6,590 nucleotides of DNA from Bacteroidota bacterium (lineage in GTDB: Bacteria > Bacteroidota > Bacteroidia > Chitinophagales > Saprospiraceae). Position numbers and translations under genes: made by a program. The notes beneath the pieces were generated by a model that saw only the letters and a list, made by a program, of their open reading frames with translations, made no database searches and was not told the DNA's origin. How positions within the stretch are numbered: the first letter of the stretch is position 1; every line of letters begins with the position of its first letter. The DNA lies in contig JAJRUR010000253.1 of the NCBI GenBank assembly GCA_024277695.1, positions 1 to 6,590 of the forward strand, read 5' to 3'. Positions 1-5,428 of the stretch are shown one piece after another.

Positions 1-80
1 AGCCACCTAAATTTTATAAAATATTTGCTTCAAATTATTAGATTATAGAATAAAAACGGCTTAAATCTCATTTTTTTGCT

Positions 81-120
81 TCGTTTTTCGAGTTTTTGGG
101 TCGTTTTTCGGGTTTTATGG
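81..120. repeat. Two-copy 20-bp tandem repeat downstream of the methyltransferase gene
   Basis: Two adjacent 20-bp units begin at 81 and 101. Both start with TCGTTTTTCG and agree at 17 of 20 positions. The repeat lies just past the 3' end of the restriction-modification operon, and its right end merges with the arm CGGGTTTTATGGG (109-121), which resembles the arms of the inverted-repeat element at 2081-2223. It may be part of a recombination site or slipped low-complexity sequence. The rest of 1-123 is AT-rich and shows no gene. Confidence 0.6.
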
Positions 121-123
121 GAC
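109..123. other. Look-alike of the 2081-2223 element arm, possible cassette or mobile-unit boundary
   Basis: On the minus strand this reads GTCCCATAAAACCCG and begins directly after the methyltransferase stop codon. It matches the arm CCCATAACAACCG (2081-2093) at 11 of 13 positions. It matches the minus-strand reading of the other arm (2223 to 2211) at 10 of 13, including the exact 8-mer TCCCATAA. Seen on the plus strand, TTATGGGA occurs in direct orientation at 115-122 and 2217-2224, bracketing the R-M genes. If this is the first arm of a second element, its partner arm would lie beyond the left edge of the window. The match is short, so the call is tentative. Confidence 0.35.
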
Positions 124-1161
124 TTATGCAACGATTACCTTTGTTACCTGCTGGCTTTTCTTTTCTTCAATTAAATTATTATCTGTTTGTAATCGCTTGT
201 TTTTTATTAAAATTCTAAAATAAGGACATTTTCCATTTATTGATAAATCTTTATTATCATCCCCTTTTCTGAATTTAATAATTTCAAATTGGTCTGGATT
301 AAACTTGTGTAAAAAAGTTATAGGAACTCCCATAACTCCTTCATAATCCATTGGTATATCTTTTGTTTTATTAACATTGATACCATCAAAGTTGTCATAT
401 TTTGGATATTCAATTTCATTTCCATAATACTTCTTTGTAAGCGGAATATCTTCGTGTCGTTTAAAAGTGTCTAAGTTAGTTAACCACAACGCATTGTTTG
501 GTGAGACTATTCTATTTCCGAAACTATCAATTCGAGCCTCAGTTCCATAAAGTTCATAGTGTTCAGGAACAATAAAACCTGAAATACCTCTACCGAGATT
601 TACACCTAACCACGCTTTATTTTCTTTTATTAATTTGAAAATTTCTTTATAGGTAATTGCATTAATATTACCAATTATTAAAAATTTTTTATCGTACTTA
701 ACTAATTGAGCTACATATTCTCTAAATAATGAAAATGGTGGGTTAGTGACAACAATATCAGCTTGTTTCAATAATTCTATACTTTCAGTACTTCTAAAAT
801 CTCCATCACCTTTAAAATGAATAATATCAGTTAAATTTGGTTTTATTTTTTCGCCTTCTGCATCTGTGTATTCATAAAAAAAACCATTTTCAAATTCACT
901 ATTATTGAATAAATCTCTTTTTTGCTCTCTATAACAAGAAGCTATTACTTTTTTTAAGCCTAATTCTTTGAAATTCGAGGTAAAATAGATAAAAAAATTG
1001 CTAATACGAGGGTCATCACAATTGCAATAAACTACTTTATTATTAAAGTGACTTTTGTAATGTTGTAATTCACTTTCTATATCTGAAAGTTGTGTATAAA
1101 ACTCATCACTTTTTGATTTTTTAGCTTTTTGAAGTAATTTATTTGTCGCGTTTCTTGCCAT
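124..1161 (-). CDS. ecoRIM-like: EcoRI-family adenine-specific DNA methyltransferase (type II R-M)
   Basis: This 345-residue protein is predicted to transfer a methyl group from S-adenosylmethionine to adenine N6 in GAATTC, protecting host DNA from the endonuclease encoded just upstream. The N-terminus MARNATNKLL..KAKKSKSDEFYTQ, the segment VVYCNCDDPR.SNFF (43-57), the catalytic motif IV NPPF (140-143, within DIVVTNPPFSLF), GRGISGFIVPEHYELYGTEARID (about 190-212) and SINGKCPYFRILIKNKRLQ (307-325) match what I remember of M.EcoRI almost residue for residue. M.EcoRI is about 326 residues and ends near KNKRLQ. Here about 20 extra residues, TDNNL to VIVA, run almost into the flanking repeat at 109-121. 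The ATG at 1159-1161 follows the endonuclease stop after 9 bp with no Shine-Dalgarno, suggesting co-transcription. Low G+C and high A/T codon use differ from the neighbouring pckA. The family call is certain; GAATTC specificity is very likely by homology. Confidence 0.97.
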   Translation of the reverse strand: MARNATNKLLQKAKKSKSDEFYTQLSDIESELQHYKSHFNNKVVYCNCDDPRISNFFIYFTSNFKELGLKKVIASCYREQKRDLFNNSEFENGFFYEYTDAEGEKIKPNLTDIIHFKGDGDFRSTESIELLKQADIVVTNPPFSLFREYVAQLVKYDKKFLIIGNINAITYKEIFKLIKENKAWLGVNLGRGISGFIVPEHYELYGTEARIDSFGNRIVSPNNALWLTNLDTFKRHEDIPLTKKYYGNEIEYPKYDNFDGINVNKTKDIPMDYEGVMGVPITFLHKFNPDQFEIIKFRKGDDNKDLSINGKCPYFRILIKNKRLQTDNNLIEEKKSQQVTKVIVA

Positions 1162-1170
1162 TGCTAATCT

Positions 1171-2004
1171 CTATTTTTTAGTTATCTGATTAAATATATC
1201 ACTTCCTAAAATCCTAAGAGAAGTTTTAGATATTTCAAGCATAATATCAAGCATATTTTTAGCGTCCCATTTTCCTCCATCTCCTTGTGTGTAAATTGAT
1301 GTTGCTTGAAGCATAATTGTTTTATCTTTGTGTTTCACAAACTTATTTTTACACAAATTTGTATTAATTGGCATTCCATAGTTCGCAGAAGTCAACCTGT
1401 CTAATCTGTTTAACATCCCAGAATTATATTCAAGTGTTACAACTCTGCCATCAGGTCTTTTGATTGAAATAGTTTTTGTCAGAAAGTTTGAGCCTTCCAA
1501 AAATAAGACGTATGGAAAATGAGATTCAGATAGCATAAAATTAGCTATTTCGGATATATTTTTATGCGACCGTTCTATCGCATTTCCAGCAGCCATTAAG
1601 TCTTGATTATTAGCTTTTCCTACCAATTTTCCTTTTAGGATATTTTCAATATCTTTCCCTTGATGTTTAGCTTCTGATACTAATACTATTCTCCAATTGC
1701 CATTGTCGTCTTTTACTTCAATTATCCCACCATCTGGTTTTATGCTTGAATTTGAAACAAAAAGAGTTTGTCCTAAATCTTTATCAACTTTTTGTAGTGC
1801 TTTGTTTATTTCTTCTTTTTTTATGGTAGTTCTGTAACGAAAAGACAATTGAGGGTATTCTTTTTCAAGTTGTTTAATTACAAGATGTGAAATTTTTCCA
1901 ACTGTTATATCGTGTGATTTTGCTTCATTGCCAAAAATACCAACAACACCCTGAGATTTTTTGTGTTGTTTTGTTAATCTTTTTGATTGGTTCTTTTTTG
2001 CCAT
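1171..2004 (-). CDS. ecoRIR-like: EcoRI-family type II restriction endonuclease, predicted GAATTC specificity
   Basis: This 277-residue protein is the same length as R.EcoRI. It is expected to act as a homodimer that cuts G^AATTC using Mg2+. The PD-(D/E)xK active site is intact: P90-D91, E111 and K113 (SEAKHQGKD). The recognition segment MAAGNAIERSHKNIS (137-151) keeps N141, A142, E144 and R145, and R200 and R203 (NRLDRLTSANYGMP) are also present, all at R.EcoRI numbering. The Lys-rich N-terminal arm (KK.QS.RLT.QHK.SQGV.GIFG) is conserved too. No frameshift or stop interrupts the frame, so the enzyme is probably active. The start at 2004 gives the R.EcoRI-like N-terminus. A GAGG stretch (2018-2021) lies 13 nt upstream, too far for a normal ribosome site. 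The gene precedes the methylase as in E. coli. No controller (C) protein gene is visible nearby, and EcoRI itself has none. AT-richness and cross-phylum similarity point to horizontal transfer. Confidence 0.97.
   Translation of the reverse strand: MAKKNQSKRLTKQHKKSQGVVGIFGNEAKSHDITVGKISHLVIKQLEKEYPQLSFRYRTTIKKEEINKALQKVDKDLGQTLFVSNSSIKPDGGIIEVKDDNGNWRIVLVSEAKHQGKDIENILKGKLVGKANNQDLMAAGNAIERSHKNISEIANFMLSESHFPYVLFLEGSNFLTKTISIKRPDGRVVTLEYNSGMLNRLDRLTSANYGMPINTNLCKNKFVKHKDKTIMLQATSIYTQGDGGKWDAKNMLDIMLEISKTSLRILGSDIFNQITKK
1338..1345 (-). promoter_or_regulatory. Possible intragenic -7 element for the methyltransferase
   Basis: On the minus strand this reads TAAGTTTG, a full match to the Bacteroidota -7 consensus TAnnTTTG, inside the endonuclease gene about 177 bp before the methyltransferase start. 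In E. coli the EcoRI methylase is also transcribed from promoters within the endonuclease gene, which makes the position suggestive. No good TTTG -33 element is found at the expected spacing, and such 6-base matches are common in AT-rich DNA. Confidence 0.2.
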
Positions 2005-2036
2005 ATTTTTTATTATTCCTCTTTTATTTAATTGTA

Positions 2037-2044
2037 CAAAGCTA
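2037..2044 (-). promoter_or_regulatory. Likely -7 promoter element of the R-M operon
   Basis: The minus strand reads TAGCTTTG, a full match to TAnnTTTG, ending 32 nt before the endonuclease ATG. A transcript would start near 2030 and leave a leader of about 25 nt. The -33 region has no clean TTTG at the usual spacing; the nearest TTG (minus strand of 2054-2056) is too close. The element lies between the endonuclease start and the inverted-repeat element at 2081-2223, so the promoter would travel with the R-M genes if they move as a unit. Confidence 0.45.
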
Positions 2045-2080
2045 CGATATTTTCAATAATTGTTTCGTCTGTCCAGCTTG

Positions 2081-2223
2081 CCCATAACAACCGTATACCC
2101 ACAATTGCACATATATCCCTTACATCTGCAAGTTAACACCTCGCATCCAACTATCCAAAAAGCACTAACTACATTTTTATTGCAGATTTGGACAGTTTTC
2201 GTATATATTTCGGTGGTTATGGG
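2081..2223. repeat. 143-bp nested inverted-repeat element, attC-like in layout
   Basis: The outer arms CCCATAACAACCG (2081-2093) and CGGTGGTTATGGG (2211-2223) pair at 12 of 13 positions. Just inside, TATAC (2094-2098) can pair with GTATA (2201-2205) across an unpaired TATTT. A second perfect inner pair is ATCTGCAA (2124-2131) with TTGCAGAT (2180-2187), leaving a 48-nt loop. The length and the arrangement of outer boxes ending ..AAC and beginning GTT.. recall integron attC sites (RYYYAAC...GTTRRRY), but GTTATGG is not a canonical core, and no integrase gene is present in the window. A folded regulatory RNA or a remnant of a small transposable element are alternatives. Confidence 0.5.
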
Positions 2224-2417
2224 AGAAGAAATGACCTAAGATATTCTGCACATAAGCCAGCGCTCAAAGCTCCTAACACCCTGATATACAGCAGCTCTAT
2301 GAATATACTATATATGGCATAGTCATGTAGCATCGAGATTATGCCCGTCCCGATGCATTCATTGTGATGCGTATTGTTTCAAGCGTATGTGGAGGATTCT
2401 ATATCTGGACTTAGTCG

Positions 2418-2434
2418 ATATTAACGGTTAATAT
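2418..2434. repeat. 17-bp palindrome ATATTAAC-G-GTTAATAT
   Basis: Two perfect 8-bp arms flank a single G. The motif ACGGTTA within it is repeated directly at 2435-2441. It sits about 107 bp past the pckA stop and about 200 bp past the inverted-repeat element. It could be a protein-binding site or part of a recombination scar; its function is unknown. Confidence 0.5.
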
Positions 2435-2441
2435 ACGGTTA

Positions 2442-2494
2442 GCTTTTGAGCTGAAGAACCCCGCTCGGTATAGTATGCTTTTGAGATAAGGAAC
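2442..2494. repeat. Imperfect 18-bp direct repeat, 35-bp period
   Basis: GCTTTTGAGCTGAAGAAC (2442-2459) recurs as GCTTTTGAGATAAGGAAC (2477-2494), 15 of 18 identical. It lies between pckA and the R-M locus. It may be a duplication left by an insertion or a paired binding site; no function can be assigned. Confidence 0.45.
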
Positions 2495-2507
2495 ATTACC
2501 AACTTGC

Positions 2508-2534
2508 AAAAAAAAGTCACCACCCAAGCCGGAC
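2508..2534 (-). terminator. Weak candidate terminator of pckA
   Basis: On the minus strand a run of eight T (2515 to 2508) begins 26 nt after the pckA stop. It is preceded by a short bulged stem, GTCC (2534-2531) with GGTGAC (2521-2516). The stem is only about four pairs, so this is a weak intrinsic terminator at best; the T tract is the main support. Confidence 0.25.
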
Positions 2535-2540
2535 AAGCAA

Positions 2541-4154
2541 CTAAGATCGAATCGCAAGCTTAGGAGCTGCAGATAAAATTTCAGGACTAGCTTGGTCGGC
2601 AAATTTTTCAAAGTTATCGACAAATTTGATGGCGAGCTGATTGGCTTTTTCTACATAAGCAGATGCATCTTGCCAAGTCTTCATCGGATGAAGTATTTCA
2701 TCAGGAACTCCTGGGCAGCTCACCGGCATACTCAGACCGAATACATCATGTATCCTATAGTCCACTTCATCTAGTTCGCCAAGAAGTGCTGCAGAAATCA
2801 TCGCTCGAGTATATCTGAGTTGGATTCTGCTGCCTACACCATATTCTCCTCCTGACCATCCGGTGTTGATCAGCCAGATATTGACCTTATGATGATCCAT
2901 TTTGTCACCTAGCATTTCAGCATATTTTGTAGGGTGCAGCGGTAAAAAAGGCGCACCAAAACAAGCAGAAAAGGTAGCTTCCGGCTCATCCACACCCTCT
3001 TCTGTTCCGGCTACTTTGGCAGTATAGCCGGATATAAACTGATACATAGCTTGTGCACGAGTAAGTTTAGAGATGGGAGGTAAGACACCAAATGCATCCG
3101 CTGTAAGAAAAAAGATATTTTTGGGAACATCTCCCATCGAATCCAATTTCCTATTGATGATATGATCGATAGGATAAGATACACGTGTATTTTGTGTTAT
3201 GGAAGTATCCTCGTAGTTGGGATCGTCTGTCCCGGGATGATAGATCACGTTTTCGAGGATAGCACCGGGTTTTATTGCTGCAAAAATCTCCGGCTCTTTA
3301 TCTGCTGTCAGATCGATTACTTTTGCATAACAGCCCCCTTCAAAATTAAATACACTGGTCGCTGACCATCCATGCTCATCATCTCCGATCAGCTTCCGGT
3401 TGGGATCAGCGGATAGTGTTGTCTTCCCTGTACCGGATAAACCAAAAAATACTGCAGTATCTCCCTGTGCACCTACGTTGGCAGAACAGTGCATAGATAA
3501 GACTCCTCTAGTATGGGGTAGCAAAAAATTGAGTACTGAAAAAATCCCCTTCTTGATCTCACCTGTATATCCGGTACCACCGATGATGATGCACTTACGC
3601 GAAAAATTGATGATCGCAAAATTCGTATTCCGTATACCATCTACAGCCGGATCTCCATGAAAACCGGGAGCACAGATGATATGCCATTCGGGCTCAAAAT
3701 GCTTCAGTTCATCTTCGGATGGTCGTAAAAACATATTGTAGGCAAAGTGACTGCTCCAAGGATATTCGGCAACCAATCTCAACCGAAGCCGATAGTTAGG
3801 GTCAGCACAGGCATAAGCATCTCGAATATATACATCCTTGTGCTCCAAATACTTACACATTTTGTCATACAATTGATCAAAATATGAGGCTTCGATCGGG
3901 GTATTGATAGAATTCCAGTCAACTGCATCTCTGGTGATATCATCCAGCACAATAAAACGATCTTTTGGTGCCCTTCCGGTAAATTTTCCTGTCAAGATAT
4001 TAACAGCACCGTTAGAAGCTATAGTCCCCATGCCTTTATCGACTGTATGCCGCACACAGTCTTCGGGCGAAAGATTCCAATATTGATTCTTGAGATTGCT
4101 GAGTTTTAAGTAATCTAAGGTAGTTTGGGGGTTTTTGATACCAATAGTACTCAT
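2541..4154 (-). CDS. pckA: Phosphoenolpyruvate carboxykinase (ATP), EC 4.1.1.49
   Basis: This cytosolic enzyme converts oxaloacetate + ATP to phosphoenolpyruvate + ADP + CO2, the entry step of gluconeogenesis; it is reversible in some fermenters. From the ATG at 4154 the protein is 537 residues, typical for the ATP-dependent family. Visible motifs are the substrate-binding TGRAPKDRF with R61, Y196 and K201-K202 in YTGEIKKGIF, H222 in SMHCSANVG, the P-loop GLSGTGKTT (238-246, K244), the metal-binding IGDDEHGW (256-263) and NTRVSYPID with R324. All known catalytic positions are intact. The open frame extends upstream to an ATG at 4223, but those 23 extra residues are unlike the family. That upstream ATG also overlaps the -7 promoter element at 4221-4228, so the transcript cannot contain it. 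The start at 4154 is preceded by A/T-rich sequence without a Shine-Dalgarno. The gene is divergent from the hydrolase at 4402 and carries the window's only GAATTC site (3910-3915, codons 80-82). Confidence 0.98.
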   Translation of the reverse strand: MSTIGIKNPQTTLDYLKLSNLKNQYWNLSPEDCVRHTVDKGMGTIASNGAVNILTGKFTGRAPKDRFIVLDDITRDAVDWNSINTPIEASYFDQLYDKMCKYLEHKDVYIRDAYACADPNYRLRLRLVAEYPWSSHFAYNMFLRPSEDELKHFEPEWHIICAPGFHGDPAVDGIRNTNFAIINFSRKCIIIGGTGYTGEIKKGIFSVLNFLLPHTRGVLSMHCSANVGAQGDTAVFFGLSGTGKTTLSADPNRKLIGDDEHGWSATSVFNFEGGCYAKVIDLTADKEPEIFAAIKPGAILENVIYHPGTDDPNYEDTSITQNTRVSYPIDHIINRKLDSMGDVPKNIFFLTADAFGVLPPISKLTRAQAMYQFISGYTAKVAGTEEGVDEPEATFSACFGAPFLPLHPTKYAEMLGDKMDHHKVNIWLINTGWSGGEYGVGSRIQLRYTRAMISAALLGELDEVDYRIHDVFGLSMPVSCPGVPDEILHPMKTWQDASAYVEKANQLAIKFVDNFEKFADQASPEILSAAPKLAIRS

Positions 4155-4220
4155 AGAAATTGAGTTTTTTTCTAATAAAAAAGAACAATGACAATAGAAG
4201 CCCTTACGGATTATAGAGCA

Positions 4221-4250
4221 CAAAGGTAAGATGATTCGGTAATATCCAAA
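4221..4250 (-). promoter_or_regulatory. pckA promoter, Bacteroidota type
   Basis: Read on the minus strand, a -33 TTTG (4250-4247) is followed after 18 nt by a -7 TACCTTTG (4228-4221), an exact match to TTTG–N18-20–TAnnTTTG, recognised by the primary sigma factor of Bacteroidota. Transcription should begin near 4214 and give a leader of about 60 nt before the ATG at 4154. This also settles the start codon of pckA. Confidence 0.72.
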
Positions 4251-4401
4251 ATATTAACTGAACTTTTGATGAGTTGGTTCGGTCTATCCTATGAGCGACG
4301 AATGTGCAGCCTGCTATTTGTACGAGACTTGAGGCACATAAAACATTTTTTTAGAGGCTGATTTGTACATTATTGAAAGCTTGGTAGTACCTTGCATATT
4401 T

Positions 4402-5235
4402 ATGCAGAAAGAAGAATATTATATTAGCTCCTCATCAGGTAGTAAACTGCGCATCGTGGAGTGGCATCCTGAAGTGGAGGTGCGTGCCCTATTGGTGATG
4501 GTACACGGATATTCGGGACATATAGATCGTTATGACCATTTGGCATTGACAGTCAGCCGAATAGGCATAAGGAGTATTGGTTTAGACCTTACCGGACATG
4601 GCAAATCTGATGGTAAGCGTGCTTATGTCGAGCGCTTTGATGATTATGTACAAGATTATAAGGCCTGCTATGCGTTGGCTATCGAAAAATATCCCGATCT
4701 TCCGGTCTTCTTATTTGGACACAGTATGGGTGCTGTAACGACCACTGCATTTATCATTAAACACCAAGCCAAAGTACAAGGCGTCATCTTGAGTGGTATA
4801 GCTCTTTTTGTGACCGATTCTATACCAAAAATCTTGGTCAAAATGTCCGGCTTTGTATCGAAGTGGTGGCCAAGCTTACCCACAACAAAACTCCAATCCA
4901 AACTCACTTCCAACAAGGCAGAAAGTGTAGCCAGATACGACTCGGACCCACTTATTTATCATGGCGGAATCCGTGCCAGAACAGGGCACGAACTCTTGAT
5001 GGCCGGCGAATGGATCAAAGCACATATCCAAGAGTTTACCGCTCCGGTACTGCTCCTCCATGGAGCTGATGACGGGCTCGCCCATGTAAAAGGAAGCATA
5101 TTTTTCAATGAACAGGCCGGATCAGATGACAAAACACTGCATATCTCAGAAAATGGCTATCACGAAGTCCTCCACGAAGAAGAAACTCCTCAAATATTGG
5201 AGCTTATCATCAACTGGTTACAAGATCGAATTTAG
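4402..5235 (+). CDS. Alpha/beta hydrolase, monoacylglycerol lipase-like (serine hydrolase)
   Basis: This is a 277-residue cytosolic alpha/beta-fold hydrolase of the Hydrolase_4 / lysophospholipase (PldB, monoacylglycerol lipase) type, expected to cleave esters of glycerol with fatty acids. Visible parts are the oxyanion-hole segment VMVHGYSGH (32-40), DLTGHGKSDG (62-71), the nucleophile elbow GHSMG (106-110) with S108, a lid region containing YDSDPLIYHGGIRART (179-194) as in monoacylglycerol lipases, the acid D224 in LLHGADDGL, and H254 in GYHEVLHE. The triad is complete. There is no signal peptide. The frame can be opened at a TTG at 4363, but the ATG at 4402 gives a family-like N-terminus (MQKEEYYISSSSGSKLRIVEW) and is preferred. 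I see no convincing promoter between 4251 and 4401. The physiological substrate cannot be told from sequence. It is transcribed away from pckA and is probably monocistronic. Confidence 0.9.
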   Translation: MQKEEYYISSSSGSKLRIVEWHPEVEVRALLVMVHGYSGHIDRYDHLALTVSRIGIRSIGLDLTGHGKSDGKRAYVERFDDYVQDYKACYALAIEKYPDLPVFLFGHSMGAVTTTAFIIKHQAKVQGVILSGIALFVTDSIPKILVKMSGFVSKWWPSLPTTKLQSKLTSNKAESVARYDSDPLIYHGGIRARTGHELLMAGEWIKAHIQEFTAPVLLLHGADDGLAHVKGSIFFNEQAGSDDKTLHISENGYHEVLHEEETPQILELIINWLQDRI

Positions 5236-5286
5236 AAAAATTACGTCATAATATTATTCATTTAATTGTTTTTCAGCCAAATATGT

Positions 5287-5304
5287 ATTATATTTAAATA
5301 TAAT
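5287..5304. repeat. 18-bp perfect AT palindrome
   Basis: ATTATATTTAAATATAAT reads the same on both strands. It lies 51 bp after the alpha/beta hydrolase stop and about 35 bp before the -33 element proposed for the next gene. It could be an operator, a weak bidirectional hairpin or simply low-complexity AT sequence; no T tract follows that would make it an intrinsic terminator. Confidence 0.5.
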
Positions 5305-5338
5305 TTGTATTTTGCAGCTCGATAATAAAAGCATTGCC

Positions 5339-5368
5339 TTTGCTAATCGTCAAGTTTTTGTATTTTAG
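5339..5368 (+). promoter_or_regulatory. Probable promoter of the family 3 glycoside hydrolase
   Basis: TTTG (5339-5342), an 18-nt spacer and TATTTTAG (5361-5368) match the Bacteroidota pattern TTTG–N18–TAnnTTTG with one mismatch in the -7 box. The spacing equals that of the pckA promoter. The transcript would start near 5375, about 54 nt before the ATG at 5429. Confidence 0.45.
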
Positions 5369-5428
5369 CAGATAGTGCATTGTTGGGTTATGTATTGAAT
5401 TGTTTTTCTGAACACAATCACTTGAAAA

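Larger units (their letters stand above)
2224..2540. other. Gene-free spacer between pckA and the R-M locus
   Basis: I see no convincing coding region, tRNA or rRNA in this stretch. It does hold small structured pieces: overlapping 6-bp inverted pairs GGCATA (2316-2321)/TATGCC and GCATCG/CGATGC around 2316-2355, a 17-bp near-palindrome at 2418-2434, and an 18-bp imperfect direct repeat at 2442-2459 and 2477-2494. Such a patchwork suits the scar of past insertions at the 3' side of pckA. Confidence 0.5.

Noticed and set aside
832..839. Plus-strand TAAATTTG inside the methyltransferase gene as an antisense promoter
   Set aside because: Matches to TAnnTTTG are expected by chance in such AT-rich DNA and there is no supporting -33 element or downstream gene.
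1887..2087. Plus-strand 66-codon frame with hydrophobic translation, antisense to the endonuclease start
   Set aside because: It overlaps the certain endonuclease gene. Its hydrophobicity follows from the reverse complement of Lys/Asn-rich codons, and no promoter or known family supports it.
2081..2223. Confident call of an integron attC site
   Set aside because: The layout fits but the core GTTATGG departs from GTTRRRY, no integrase gene is visible, and only one complete element is present, so it was kept only as attC-like.
2005..2540. Small controller (C) protein gene for the R-M system, or an RNA gene
   Set aside because: No helix-turn-helix-sized frame is oriented with the operon, and no T-loop or cloverleaf signature of a tRNA is seen.
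2411..2623. Minus-strand 70-codon frame overlapping the end of pckA
   Set aside because: It runs through the 3' end of pckA in another frame and into the repeat-rich spacer; no recognisable motif or start signal.
4363..4401. Extended TTG start of the alpha/beta hydrolase
   Set aside because: The extra 13 residues are unlike the family, while the ATG at 4402 gives a normal N-terminus.
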